Shown here: one piece after another, positions 1 to 11,449 of the stretch | Layout: each line of letters begins with the position of its first letter | Position numbering within the stretch: the first letter of the stretch is position 1 | From: Pelomyxa schiedti | Taxonomy: Eukaryota > Evosea > Pelobiontida > Pelomyxidae | Length of the DNA: 64,000 bases | Assembly (NCBI GenBank): GCA_020536535.1 | Contig: JAHLWZ010000793.1 | Span: 62,001 to 126,000 of the forward strand | Direction: 5' to 3' | Made by a program: the position numbers and the translations under genes | Notes under the pieces: model-generated | Told to the model about the DNA's origin: nothing | What the model saw: the letters and a program-made list of their open reading frames with translations, nothing else | The model's database searches: none

Positions 1-695
1 GAGCCTGATATCCGCGACAGAGATCGAGATCGAGATAGGGAGAGGGATAGAGATAGGGATCGAGAGAGAGATCGAGATAGGGACAGGGACAGAGATAGAG
101 AGCGCGAACGAGATAGAGAAAGGGAGAGGGAGAGACAGAGGGATCATGACAGAGATAGAGATGGAGACCGAGACAGGGATAGAGATCGGGACAGGGATAG
201 GGGCAGAGACCGAGACAGGGATAGAGACCGTGATCAAGACAGTAGGGATCACACTGACCATGAATCAGATAGAGAGCACAGCCGTGATAGGGATAGGGAT
301 AGGAATAGGGAGAGGGAGAGCCCAGAGAGGGACAACAGGGAGCTAAATGACGGGTATGACTCTGGGAGGGCAGAAAGCGATGCCGAGCGGGATAAGGAGA
401 AGTCAAGAGATGGAGAGAGCGGCAAAGTTCCAGACAAAGGCAGGGATTGGACAAGCCAGTCTGTATCCAAGTCAGCACCAGTTTCCGTAGGTCTGCTGCC
501 AACGCCGGCGGTCAAAGTTGAGCCCAGAGAGCACACCCTGGTAGAGTATCCAAGTGCCTACGATGAATCAGATTCCCAGAATCACCACAAGGACTCCAAA
601 ACCCGTGAATCCCCAAAGAGGTAATTTCCACGTTTCCGCATTTTAGTTTCGCTTATGAAAAACTAGCCAAACCCGATTATGACAATGAAGGATAG
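1..695 (+). CDS. RD/RE-dipeptide-rich protein, 3' end (partial)
   Basis: The frame is open from base 1, so the 5' part lies outside the window. About 110 residues are alternating Arg-Asp/Arg-Glu dipeptides, followed by an acidic, Ser-rich stretch. The frame meets TAA at 622, but positions 619-622 read AG|GTAA. A 26-base GT-AG intron (621-646) would join SPK to a short exon reading SFAYEKLAKPDYDNEG and stop at 693-695. I prefer that end because the tail looks protein-like; the alternative end is 624. RD/RE repeats are common in nuclear RNA-processing proteins, but no folded domain is visible, so no family is assigned. The coding assignment is fairly sure and the function unknown. Confidence 0.6.
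10..345 (+). repeat. Arg-Asp/Arg-Glu codon repeat tract
   Basis: Purine-rich near-hexamer repeats (gatcga, gatagg, gagagg variants) encode alternating charged dipeptides inside the partial gene at the left edge. Mixed Arg codons (cga, agg, aga, cgt) show that the protein repeat is kept while the DNA has drifted. Confidence 0.75.
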
Positions 696-720
696 TTGAT
701 TTTTTAAAGTAACAAAACCA

Positions 721-1066
721 TTTACAATGAAGTGTGATGAATGCTTAATTCATGGTTTATCTGAGAAAGAACGCAACTTCCGCACATTAGTGAAGACAAG
801 CAGTCCCAACAACAATAACCCTATTGAATGTGAGTGTTGTGGTGTATGGAATTCCAAAAACTACCTTGATGTGGAATATTTGCCTTACAGCTTCACGTTG
901 CAACCATATTGGGATAAAGGTAGCAGTCCAACAACACAGAGGCGGAACAGCCATGCCCAAAAAGTAGAGAGCGCTGAATCCACAACAATTCACTGCATAA
1001 CTTAGCCACATGTTAAAAAGGGAAAGTACCAAGGAGGATACCTTGTTGCACTAAACATGCCATCAT
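721..1066 (-). CDS. Possible small two-TM membrane protein (doubtful)
   Basis: A model starting at ATG 1066 with a GT-AG intron of about 49 bases gives a hydrophobic segment containing YFLGMAVPPLCCW, then QREAVRQIF. The spacing of YxLG to Trp recalls the first membrane segment of the gamma-secretase subunit PEN-2. The C-terminal part could not be put into a convincing frame, and the model is about 83 residues against roughly 100 for PEN-2. The plus strand of the same stretch also has a short ORF with good splice signals (727 onward), so even the strand is uncertain. Best read as a weak candidate in a gap between stronger genes. Confidence 0.25.
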
Positions 1067-1395
1067 GAAGAGCTTGGGCGTTCTTTGCATACGCTGCACA
1101 GGGACAGAGACACGTAACCATGGTTTCTACCGGAGAAGATCAGTGAGAATCTAACATAATAGTTCGAAGAGAACTTGGACACCCAAGCACAAGTCTCTGG
1201 TCCCAAGATTCCTTCTGCATGAAGAGATCCAGTCTTTTTTTTTTCCCACTGAAACAAAAGTTGAGGTACCCAAACTAGTCCGTCGGGAGCAGGGAAGTGG
1301 TGCCAGCTGTCACCACACAGTGTCACTCAAAATAATTACAAACTGAGATCCGAAAATAGAACCCTCTTTCTTTACTTTGATTTGTTTCAAAAAAA
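1067..1395. other. Gap upstream of the ARS2 gene, no supported gene
   Basis: About 330 bases upstream of the ARS2 start. Short ORFs exist on both strands, but none has an ATG, a good frame and a recognisable product together. It probably holds promoter and 5' UTR of the plus-strand gene, with an A-rich run directly before its ATG. Confidence 0.4.
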
Positions 1396-1888
1396 ATGGA
1401 CCAGCAACAGCAGCTTCGGCCTCCGCAGATCGTCAACACCGGTGGTGGGAGGATGATGCCGTCGGGGAGAGGCGGTGGTGGCGGAGTTTCGGCGTCCGAC
1501 GCTATCAACGTGTTGCTGAGCAACGTACTGGCGAAGCAACAACCGGGCGTCGCGGCGCCGTCGGTGATGGGCGGCCTGCCGATGCAAATGCAGATGCAGG
1601 GGATGTATCCGGCGCAGTTCGGCGGGCCGTTCGGGATGCCCATAATGGCGATGCCGCAGCAACAGCCCCCCGCGATGCTACCCCCGCGGCAGCCGGCGTC
1701 TTATCCAAGTTTCACTTCTCCGCAGTCGACCCCGTCCCTGGCGCCCCCAGCGCCGACGCCTTCGCCGCCGCCGACGGGGCCGCCGTCGCGCGCTCACTAC
1801 TCTTCGGCTGCCAAACCACACACCCCGAATCCTCCCCCTGTGCAATACTCACATGTAGCGATGCCCATGCAGTATGTTTTTAGGCTTC

Positions 1889-1929
<41 letters not shown>

Positions 1930-4900
1930 CCTACTCAACACGGCATTAAGGTCTATGTTTCCACCTGGAGGACCGTTGATGAACCCCCCTTTTGAGGTAC
2001 GGCAATCAGTTATCGTTCCAGGCTCACTCATCTTTTGTGAAGGTGTTGCCGTCAAATCCTTGCTTCACAGGTGGACAACCAGTTCTCGGTAATATGTCCC
2101 AGAGTAGCACTCCCACATCTCTTGTCCCCTTATCACCATCCCCACTATTCCCACCAACCCGTCTTAGTAATCATCAACTTGCGGGAATGCTCATGGGTGT
2201 CTCCTTCAACTCTCCTGGAGGGGCTCTTGGTCATTTGTCAGGATTGCCTGGACCAATGCCCCACGCAAATCAGCTGACAGGTCTAGGGTTCAACATGGGA
2301 CAACATCCTATGAGTGGGTTTGGTCCCATGAGTATTGGCGGGCTCCCAGGAATAATGGGGCCACCCTTTCATGTATCCCCAAAAGAAATGGGCCCTCCCC
2401 CTCAGCCAATCTCTGTATCGTCACAAGGGTTTCCCCACACTCCACTTTCACAAAACACACCAAAAACCACACAGACACCAAGATTTACTCCTCCAACTCA
2501 GACGCCTCTCATACTTACTGCACCAACCGCCGCACCAAATCCTACCTTTGATGATAATTCCTCTATTACTCAGCAAAAGCACATGCCAACACACAACCAA
2601 GCTGCACTTCCAAGGACCTCCACCATCACCATCACAGAGAAGCCAGAAGTACCCCCAACACCCATAACAAGCTCCTCCAGCACCATAGCACCAACAACAA
2701 GATTTTATATACCAGCTTCTGCTGGCCGAGGTTCGATCAAAATAGCAACACAACTTGGTGTTGCCCCTCGGCCGTCACCACCCCAGGCACCCCCACCTTC
2801 CCCATCTCTTCCTCCCCCTCCACCTTCCCAACCACCACCTCCACTTCCACCACCTCCCCCACCACCACCTTCAACTCCACCAGCTCTGCCAGATAGAGTC
2901 ACCAGTGACAAGTAAGTAGTAATACATAAGTTTCCCATAAATTAACCACATGTTCGGTGACTCAGGAAATTGGACAACACTACAACTAAGGTTCGATTTT
3001 AATGACCACCAAGTTCTCTAACCTTCACAACAGCAAAAGAAAGATTCAAGTAACAGTTTCGCGACACAAATAGGTGATTCATCCGTCAAATCTAGACCAT
3101 CCGACCAACTACATGGAAGAGCAAGCTCCCCTGTAAAGAAAACTTCGGGTGCAACTCAGCAGTCAGACTCTACCTCAAAATTGAAGGATACAACAAAACC
3201 AAAGTCTCCAATGAGGCCAAGGTCAGCCTCCAAATCTTTATCAAGATCGAGATCGAGATCGAGGTCGAGGTCAAGGTCGAGGTTAAGGCCAAAACCCAGG
3301 AGGTTTACATCAAGGTCAAAGTCAAGATCAAGATCGCGGTCAAGGACAAGACCAAGACCCAGATCAAGGTCAAGATCCAGGTCAAGGTCAAGGTCGAAGT
3401 CAAAGTCACGTTTGAGATTGAGGTCAAGAACCAGATCTCGGTCTAGAGCCAGAGTGAAAGCAAGAAGATCAAGATCAATATCCCGAACACACTCAAGATC
3501 TAAGTCATTCTCTCTATCACCACGAGCACCAGCCAGGTCAAGATCAAAATCCAAGACAAGAAATACTGAAGCCCGGGTTAAGTCACATTCAAGGGAAAGA
3601 GTGGACCAAGAAAAACCCTCTTCAGTTACTACTTCGAAACCTCTTACCACTACCAAATTACCCTTGAAGAATCCTGAACAATCATCCAAGCTCACCGAAA
3701 TAAAGAAACTTCCTGGAACGGAAGCAAAACCAGCTCAGCCTCAAAAAGAGATGTCTGCACAGCCCTCTGCAACCAAACATTCCGTTAAAGAACCTGCAGT
3801 AACTCTGAAGGAGGCTGAAAAAACAACAAGCCGGAGTGACAAAATGAAGGATGAAGGAAGAAAAAGCAGGAGCAAAAGTAGAAAGGGGAGCAGAAGCAGG
3901 AGCAGAGTTAGGACCAAGAGCAGGAGTAAGAGCAGAAGCAGAAGCAATAGCCCGGCCAAAGACAGCGCAAGCAGAAGTCCGAACTGGAGGTCCATCAAAT
4001 CCAAACTAAAACACACAAATGAGACTTCAAACAGAAGCAGAAGTAGAAGCCGAGGAAAAGCCAAGGACTGGGAAGAAGAGAGACGCCAACGCGACCTCCT
4101 TATGCGAGAGAGGCTTTTCAGAGAGAGAGCCATACGAGAGACAATAATTATGGAAAGGGAAAGAGCCCTGAGGGAGAGGATTATGCAAGAAAGGATTGCA
4201 CGAGAGAGAATGTGGGAATGGGAAAGAGAAATTGAGAGAGAGAAAGAACTTGCCAGAGAGAAAGCAAGAGAGGCTTATATATATGAGAGGGAACGCAACA
4301 GAGGCAGAGAAAAGAGCACCAGTCGAGGAAGAGAAAACACAAGAGAAAATTTGAGACATTTTGCCAAATCGCAAGAAGATGCTGGTAATACAAAACCGCC
4401 AGAGAGGCACCCAGCGGATGATGTATTTAGAGAGAGAAAGCGTGAAGAAAGAGAGGAGACCAAGAAGGAGAGTGGTGGGGTCACTAAGGTAATCACATCT
4501 AGTGAAGTTGCTTCCCGGGAAGATGATCACAAAGTGAGTGATCAACGAGACACTGAGAGTCTTGGACCTACTTTCATAGATTCAAAGCCTTGGGGGAGGT
4601 CTCGGGGAAGCACCAATCCAGAAGAAGGAAAGTATCAAGAAGATGATGAACAAAAGACCAAGGAATATACTGACAATAAAGATGTCAAATCTACAACACC
4701 AGAAGATGACCGAATGTCTGGTCGCAAGAGAAACATCCACAGAACGAGAAGTAACTCCCCAGAAATTCGAAGTTTTCATGAAGATAGAGAAATTACAAGG
4801 TTGTCCTTCTTAAAGAAACTATTTTATAACATATTGTCGAAGGCGCTATAACGACACAGTATCACCACCAACCCCAAAGAGAGCAAGGAGGTAATTTAGC

Positions 4901-7178
4901 AATCTTGTGGTCACATATTCATTGTTGTAAGGTCTCCCTCACCTTCAGCTCGTTCTATTGTTCAACGTTCTGATGTGCAGCCTCTGAGTGTAAGTCCAAC
5001 ACAGCTTGCAAAGAAATCCATAAAACCTACCGGTAAGCTCGGCAAATTTTTACATTCTCTAATTTCCTTGCAGAAACTCTCTATGAACCACAAAGGTTCC
5101 TTTTTTCTTATTCAAGATATTTCTTAAAATTCTCCAGCCAAAATGCACAGAAAATGCAGGACTCCCTTGAGGTGTTGTATCTCTCCTTTGTTGAGTCACA
5201 TAACAGGCTTAGCATCGCTGCTATGCCCATGGAACAACTTCATTCCTTTAAGGTACTTTTTTCATTGCTATGGTAGGAATACACTTAAAATTGGTAGTCC
5301 TTTTTCTACAATCACAAAGATGAAGAGTGGTTTAAAGAAAAATATGACCCGTCTTTTTTATCCCTCAGATTGAAGCAAAGAAATGGTATTCCCACAGATT
5401 ATTCCCCGTTTTTCCGTATGTCCATTCTTTCGTAGATACTGCCAGACTTGCGATAGACACCTTTATGACTAATATTGATACAAAAACCGTGCCCTTATCC
5501 AGCAGTAATTATGACACAAACGAACAGGATCCTTCTCTCAAGTATTCGGCTTTTTTACGTTGGTTTTCATCTAATTACTGTCATAGCTGTTCAATTCCAC
5601 ATGTTGTCTCCTATGGCATTCTCATAGACGGAATTTCGACATCTTGCAACTCCGTGGCATTTCAACAACTGCTTAACAGCATAGGAGATAATCAAGACCG
5701 TTCCTTAAATCTCACAACTCCAGTCCTGGAAGACCCTAGGACTGTTCAAGGAGCCCGAGTTGGTGGAGTTACAGGAGTCCTTATGAACGAGCCCGACAAA
5801 TATAGAAAGTTTATGCGCAGTGCAATTGTTTCATTTGATTCGGAAGCAAGTGCTAACGCTGCTCAGACAATATTGGATGGCAAAATGGTTAGTAATCTCT
5901 TCGTTAAAAGATGCTATAACAAATCACTAGCTTTGTGGAGTCAACATACATGCAAATTTAGTTGTAACCAATACATCGTCGATGCGAGTAAAACAAGCCC
6001 CCCAATCTGCGGGGGAAGAACGAATTAGTCGTGACCTCGATTTGTGCACACAGCTCCACAACGTTCTCAACGAACAAGTTGGACTTTCCGATAGCCCTCT
6101 GCTTAGCCATCCTCGCTGGGAGAGTTGGACAGTGCGTTTCCTTTTATTATTAAATTCTCATTTTGCCAAAATAGGAAGAAGAAAAACTAGACAAACTCAT
6201 TCTTTATCTCCGCAACGTCCACAATTACTGCTATTACTGCGCAGAAGAGTTTTCCGATATGGTACAGATGTTACGCAAATGTGGCCCGTTGCATCTAAGA
6301 GCATCCCCTCGGAGTACGGATACAGAGATCTCTTCAATGGAACTCAACTGTATGCTGGTGTTATTCCATACTATTCTCACTTTTGGACGAAGGGGCCAAG
6401 GCGCTTGATATGAGGAATGAAAAGTACATTCAACTCAACCACAAATTCTTTACCGGGAAAAGTCTTATTGATCAGTAACAAACCCCACTTCCCACTAGAT
6501 CTCTGACAATGTGCAGATATGTTGAAAATCTGATGGAAGACGTGATAAAAAACCTGGATGCAACCAGGGGACAATGCAAAATTTGTGAAAAGGTGTTCAA
6601 GACAGTTCAGTATGCCCGAAATCATGTAACGTTGCGGCATGCCGAAACAGTTGCCTCAACAACAAACAAGGTTTCCTTTGATTCCTTTTTTTTCCCCCTT
6701 TAACCAAATGAAAGGCTCTGGACGATCAGTACTTCCTTAACTACATGAGTGATCCTCAAAGACCTTTCATTCCAAGTCCGCATACTCAACCCCCCTCAAG
6801 CCACGCAGAGAGACACCGCACCTCATCCTCCCACTCAGTGGCCCACCAAAAATCATTTTCACCTCCACCAGCCCACCACTATCAACACTTTTCACAGGCA
6901 CACCAGAATTACACCGATCCTTGGGCTGATCCATTCTATAGGGTAAAACTCTCCCCAAGCGTTTCTTTTCTGAACCTCCACAGGTAGGACCCTACTATGG
7001 ATACCCCACATCAAGTGCGACTGGTAACCAAAACGAAACCCACGAACCCTTATCACCCTCTCATCTCATTACAGGTACCCAACAACAAAAACCTGGTGCT
7101 GCTCCCGGCATGTACTCAGATCAAACCAGCACCGATAACACACTTGTTGATTATGCTGATATCCAAGACCAGTCCTAG
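1396..7178 (+). CDS. ARS2/SERRATE homologue with long Pro-rich and RS N-terminus
   Basis: ARS2/SERRATE links the nuclear cap-binding complex to RNA processing and decay. The core runs from about 5100 to the end. It includes FFYNHKDEEWFKEKYDP (the ARS2 N-terminal helical domain motif), a stretch ending LILYLRNVHNYCYYC, and a C-terminal zinc-finger region with CKICEKVFK and RNHVTLRHAE, then FLNYMSDPQRPF. It closes with LVDYADIQDQS, matching the acidic ARS2 tail. Upstream in the same model are a Gln/Gly/Pro-rich segment (1396-2911) and an RS domain with coiled RE-rich helices (3051-4800). Joins were inferred from frame: introns 1872-1950, 1997-2021 (25 bases), about 2912-3050, and many in the core, including a 20-base intron at 5416-5435. 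The total would be well above 1,500 residues, longer than usual for ARS2. A split into two genes near 2912-3050 cannot be excluded. The RRM-like middle section is only partly resolved. Confidence 0.8.
1872..1950 (+). other. Intron with long poly-T run
   Basis: A GTATGT donor follows the Gln/Pro-rich exon, then an almost pure T run of nearly 40 bases, then an AAG acceptor. Splicing joins the frame to a downstream MFPPGGPLMNPPF exon. The homopolymer length may be unreliable in the assembly. Confidence 0.65.
1997..2021 (+). other. 25-base intron
   Basis: Begins GTACGG and ends TTCCAG. The upstream exon ends in phase 0 at NPPFE and the downstream exon continues in phase 0 as AHSSFVKVLPSNP. A longer intron ending at 2070 would put the clearly coding 3' region out of frame. 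Confidence 0.6.
3230..4330 (+). repeat. RS/RE-rich repeat domain
   Basis: Two blocks (about 3235-3600 and 3860-4060) encode Ser-Arg dipeptides, followed to about 4330 by RE/RER heptad-like sequence. It lies in the N-terminal extension of the ARS2 gene. Long antisense ORFs here are by-products of the repeat. Confidence 0.75.
5416..5435 (+). other. 20-base intron
   Basis: Reads GTATGT to CGTAG. Without removal the ARS2 frame, coming from the HKDEEWF exon, hits the TAG inside this element. With removal it continues into HTARLAIDTFMTNIDTKT. One of the shortest introns in the window. Confidence 0.65.
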
Positions 7179-7264
7179 AACAACCCAACAAAAAAAGAAA
7201 AAAAATCGACTACTTATTTGTTCTGTTCTAAGTTACTTGTTACTATCTAGTGTTTTTACACGTT

Positions 7265-8476
7265 CTACTGTTCACCAGACAAGGAAGAACTGGAATATGA
7301 AGAGTAGTAGGAAGAAACAGAATAGGAGGAGGAGTGGGAAAATGAAGAAGACAGAGAAGACGAGATTGAAGAAGACAGCGACGTAGACGAAGATGGGTAG
7401 GATGGACGCCAAATGGCCCGGGGGAAATACTTGAGGGGGCCGAAAACGTAGATGAAAGAGAACATGCAAAGTGCGGCAATGACAATGCCGGCCACGCTCA
7501 GATGAGTGGCATAACGCCGGTGTGTAGTGACACTGAATAGCACAACCGCAGCAATGCTGAGAGCAGTTACACCGACGTAGCCAATCACGAGGGCGGCCTT
7601 GGCGAGTCTATCACCTTGCATTGGATGTAGGGCCAGTTAGTAACTGTCAAAATCCCCGGGGAAGGAAGGAGAAAAGGAAGAAGAAAAGCAAACTGGCATC
7701 TTGAGGGTTCTGGAAGTCGGCATCAAGGGAGTTGAAGTGAGCACTGTACTGCGAGAAGAACACGAACTCATTGATTACTACCCCAGCACAAACTGCAAGC
7801 CACCCAACTTGAAAGAAGAGTTTGGTGGTTCTAGGCAGCGGGGTTGATAGGTTAATCTTTGTTGTAAGTTACCGAAGTGATGGGAGAAGGAACTAGAAAG
7901 TATCTACCTTTGGTAACGGTATCATAAAAGTCTGATTCTGAAGGTACTCCAGCTCCGTGACGAGTTGGAAGCAGGTATAACAATTGCAAATAAGGAAAAG
8001 TGCTTCTGTAACAGCCGGGACATAGTATACTAAAACGTGCCAGTCGCTAAGGTTACCACTGAATACTACCATGCCAAGGAAGGCCGCGTTCACACTTACA
8101 CATCCAAATATGGAAAAAACCAGCAGGATGGCTGAAAGTGAGTATTAGTTGGGGAAATTGTGCTTAGGAAAGGCTAACTTGGAAGGCGCATGTACTGCGG
8201 AATTTGTAATCTGTGAAACAATACAATCTCTTGATCTAATAAAAAAGGGTACTTGCACCAGAAATAGTACAAGTAGGCACCAAACAAGCTAGCCGGAATA
8301 GAACAAACCGCAAAGAACCAGTATATCAGAGACAGGAACTATATGCAAGTTAAGTGTAGATAGGAGAAGTGTATACGCACCGAAAGGAAACAACTTAGTG
8401 CCCCGAAGAACGTGAAAACCCGGATATAGTGAAGGCACACATCAGGAAAACAGAGGTATCTGACTTTCGGTGCCAT
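7265..8476 (-). CDS. Unknown multi-pass (about 7-TM) membrane protein with Ser/Tyr tail
   Basis: The ATG at 8476 gives MAPKVRYLCFPDVCLHY. Exons then encode about seven hydrophobic segments, among them FLSLIYWFFAVCSIPASLFG, FSIFGCVSVNAAFLGMVVF, LVYYVPAVTEALFLICNCY, VGWLAVCAGVVINEFVFF, LVIGYVGVTALSIAAVVLF and LSVAGIVIAALCMFSFIYVF. The last ends in GPLKYFPRAIW. A Ser/Tyr-rich tail of about 45 residues follows, ending at TAG 7265-7267. Exon joins were chosen by frame; the one near 7600 is least certain. The gene is convergent with ARS2, 86 bases apart. No family was recognised; seven segments suggest a receptor-like or transporter-like fold, but that is inference. Confidence 0.6.
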
Positions 8477-8512
8477 TGCAAACCCGCTATGGTAAAGTAC
8501 TTTCAGACATGG

Positions 8513-9607
8513 TTAAGTAAAACAGCATCTTACAAAAAAATAATTGTATTTACATAAGGAAACGGGGAAAATGTGGGAAGCAGACCTTCCAAGAAACTTA
8601 TCCAACGAGCACCTCCTTGGAGCAGAAAAACGGACGTTTGGTTTCTGTGAAGCAATGAGATAGCACCCCAATGCAAACGCCATCCTGCCGATTCCGCCGC
8701 CCTTCACACCGCCCGAGCCCATTCCCCTCCCTCCTCCTACTCCCACTCCCACCCGCTCCACCACCTGGGCCACAGCCCTGACCACTTCCTCAGGCTCCCC
8801 GTACTTGACCCACGCGGCCCACGCCACTTCCATAGGAATCACATCGTTCCCCCCAGTAGCGGCAGTAGCATTGGAATCATATGCATCATAGGGGTCAGTG
8901 TCATATCCGCATTTCGGCAGCACATCGAATATGGCGTTGCACGACGTCATAAATTCATCCGGCACCACGGTCGGTACTTTAGGTCTCTCCCCGGCAATCC
9001 CAGAACTGACGGCGCTTTTTCCAGCCGCCGGTTTGTCACTCACAACAGCGGCTTTGCTGCCCGCATCGCCTTGAGCGCCACCATCACCCTCGCTCTCTTT
9101 TTCCGCAGCGCCTTCTTCTGTTGCTCCTCCTCCTCCTTCTTCTTCCGCCACCTCCTCCTGTTGCTCAGTGGCCTCCTCAGATCCGGCGTAGAACAAGTCC
9201 TCGGCGTTGTCTGGCGCCTCGGCGTCCTCGCTGCCGTCATGACCCCCTTCCCCTCCGTTCTCAATCTCTCCCTCATCCTCGGCCTCATCCTCTACCTCTT
9301 TGTCATCATCTTCATCACCGTTGTCGGCGTCCTCATCGTCTCCCGCTTCCCAATCAATGGCCGTGAGTGTCGGTCGCTTTGCAATACGAGACACATTTCT
9401 GGTGCGTTTGTTAGCGCCACTAACTTGAGGCTTTTGGTTGTTTTTGGACTTGGTCCCCGGCTTGGTGGTTGGGGCGGCGGCTTTTGCTGCCATCTCAAGT
9501 AGGACGCGGGTGTCGTGGTGAATTATGGGAGCGAGTGGTACGCTCTCTCCGTCCTGGGCGTCCCCCCAATCGTCGTCCTCATCACTCCCGACCATTGAGT
9601 ACGACAT
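8513..9607 (-). CDS. Unknown acidic protein
   Basis: Essentially one open exon from ATG 9607 (MSYSMVGSDEDDDWGDAQDGE), about 350 residues. A basic patch (KRTRNVSRIAKRP) follows the N-terminus. A long Glu/Asp/Gly-rich linker leads to a more ordered C-terminal part: NAIFDVLPKCGYDTDPYDAY, VIPMEVAWAAWVKYGEPEEV and RMAFALGCYLIASQKPNVRF. A short terminal intron may be present; spliced or unspliced, the protein ends RCCFT. No family was recognised. The acidic tract plus basic patch would suit a nuclear protein, which is only a guess. It lies 80 bases upstream of the PEX13 stop on the same strand. Confidence 0.6.
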   Translation of the reverse strand: MSYSMVGSDEDDDWGDAQDGESVPLAPIIHHDTRVLLEMAAKAAAPTTKPGTKSKNNQKPQVSGANKRTRNVSRIAKRPTLTAIDWEAGDDEDADNGDEDDDKEVEDEAEDEGEIENGGEGGHDGSEDAEAPDNAEDLFYAGSEEATEQQEEVAEEEGGGGATEEGAAEKESEGDGGAQGDAGSKAAVVSDKPAAGKSAVSSGIAGERPKVPTVVPDEFMTSCNAIFDVLPKCGYDTDPYDAYDSNATAATGGNDVIPMEVAWAAWVKYGEPEEVVRAVAQVVERVGVGVGGGRGMGSGGVKGGGIGRMAFALGCYLIASQKPNVRFSAPRRCSLDKFLGRSASHIFPVSLCKYNYFFVRCCFT

Positions 9608-9688
9608 CCAGGAATTGTTTTAAAATTATGTGGCTTTGGGAGAGATTCGTTGATTGCGTTTGGTTCGCTGAATTGCTTCTATTTGACA

Positions 9689-11179
9689 TCAAGATGAGTT
9701 TTGTTGCTCTTGTGTTGTTGTGGTTGTTGTGGAGGTTGTGGTTGGTGTTGGTGTTGGTGTTGGTGTTGGTGCATTGGTTCGTATGAAGCTTCTGGGAACA
9801 AATCCGGACTGGCCAGTGTGTGTGGACTCACATGTTACCCAATCAGCATTGTTGGGGATGGGCTGTGGGTCAATCACTCTCAGGAGCTCACCAGTCACTA
9901 GTGTAAGTTGTTTGGGGGATTGCGGTTGAAGGCCGTGAAGTACTTCCACCACTTGCCCAGGTTCAAGCCTCGCCGCGGTCCGGTTGCTGCCATGTGATTG
10001 TGTGTGAAGTAGCTTTTTCAGCATTCGCACCGCCAGAGGTAGGCACATTACAAGGGCCACGCCAAAGGTTGCACGTGATAATACATCGAGAAGTGGGTTA
10101 CGTGTGGGCACGTTGTTCTGTGATTGCGATGCATCTGTGGTTTGTTCTTTTTGTCCAGACCAGGAGTCTTCAAGGGTTTTGGGGTTATCTGTCCGTGGAG
10201 CGGAGCCAATCAAAATCCACTTGCTAAAATTGAGAAATTCAGATAGCATAGTCCTCACAATCCTAACAATTTCATGTGTGAGATATTTTAAATGAAAAAC
10301 GAGTTTCCCGTACATACTTGAATATAGTCAAGCCCTGGATTATTGCTATGACCGGCTCCAATACTTCATAAAATCCGAGAAACGATGTAAATGACCCGTT
10401 CATGGCTTCAAAGTTTGCACTTAGTAGGTATGAAAATCTGGATGAGGTTTAAGTGAATGCTTAATATGAGGACCAGCTAACCTAGATATGGTGTCCATGA
10501 GGTATTGCATCCACCCTAAACTCCTTTCCAATGGTTGCCATCCCCCAACATTTGCCATAGCTTGGTCCCCTACACCACCCAGTCCCAGGCCACCCCCGTA
10601 TGCAGACATTCCTCCGTACCTGAAATGAAGGATCACTATAAAATGCGCAATGCGGGCACAAACATAGAAGGGCGAAACGGGCTGCTATAACTAGCTCCAA
10701 AAGGTGATGACCCGAAACGGCTTCCTCCCCAAACTCCCCTGTTCGTCAATCCTGCACATAGACGTGGTGAGCAATTTGTCAATGTGCGTAACGATATCAC
10801 AGATAAAGTTACATACAAGAATTCTATAAAAACAGCACCAGCAAGCAATTTAATTTCATTGCACTACAATATAATTATCAAAAGGGGATTGTGGCCACAC
10901 ACCACCAGGCCGGAACCCAAACGGAGAAGCACCAAAGGCCCCCGGCATCGTCGGAGTCAGCGACGACGCGGAGCCCAGAGACATCGCCGACTGCGGCGCC
11001 AAAAGCGACGCACCGGCCGACGGCGCCAGCATCGACGACAGCGGCGACGGCGCGGCGGCAGAGAGGCCCCCAACGACGCCCGGCACCGCGTTTGGGACCG
11101 CCGATCTCTCCCACGGCTTGAGAGGCGACCCCGACGACGGCAACGCTGCACCGCGCCCCAACGCCATCTGTTGCGACAT
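9689..11179 (-). CDS. PEX13: Peroxin-13 (PEX13)
   Basis: PEX13 is a peroxisomal membrane docking protein for the import receptors PEX5 and PEX14. The N-terminus (ATG 11179) has the SPLKPWER signature, then Gly/Ser/Ala-rich sequence, YGGMSAYGGGLGLGG, and a conserved helix reading SANFEAMNGSFTSFLGFYE. After a membrane-associated region comes a C-terminal SH3 domain: EVLHGLQPQSPKQLTLVTGE, LLRVIDP, ADWVTCES and SGFVPRSFI. The protein ends with a Pro-Thr repeat and poly-Thr tail. Several short introns separate the exons. An in-frame ATG further upstream (11233) is an alternative start. The gene is divergent from the DUF4139 gene, 270 bases away. Confidence 0.88.
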
Positions 11180-11449
11180 GGTAGATGCACCGCTGCTGTG
11201 TAGCTCTATGATGTTTGGCTGTTTGTTTTTCAAAAAGAGTGAAACTCAACACTGAGTTGACCACAGTATCTCTTTCTCGTTGGAGGAGATCTCCGAGCAC
11301 GGAAGAGAAGGAATCACCGAGGCAAGGGGCGCATGCGCGTGTGAATTTCGTCGCTGGCCCCAGCCTCCATTCCAAGATCCGAACGTCTGATGGGAAACGA
11401 GGAAGGGCAAAAAAACAAACAAACAAAAACCAAACAAAATCAGAAGAAA

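Noticed and set aside
727..1150. Plus-strand ORF with CDEC and a downstream MKSLGVLCIRC frame, looking a little like the zinc region of BUD31/G10
   Set aside because: Only a few residues agree, the rest of BUD31 is absent, and the frames could not be joined.
3156..3695. Minus-strand ORF of 179 codons rich in Leu/Asp repeats
   Set aside because: It is the exact antisense of the RS-encoding repeat; stop codons are rare opposite such codons. The plus frame connects to ARS2.
9071..9502. Plus-strand hydrophobic ORF resembling a membrane protein
   Set aside because: Antisense of the acidic Glu/Asp-rich linker of the minus-strand gene; Glu codons read backwards give Leu/Phe/Ser.
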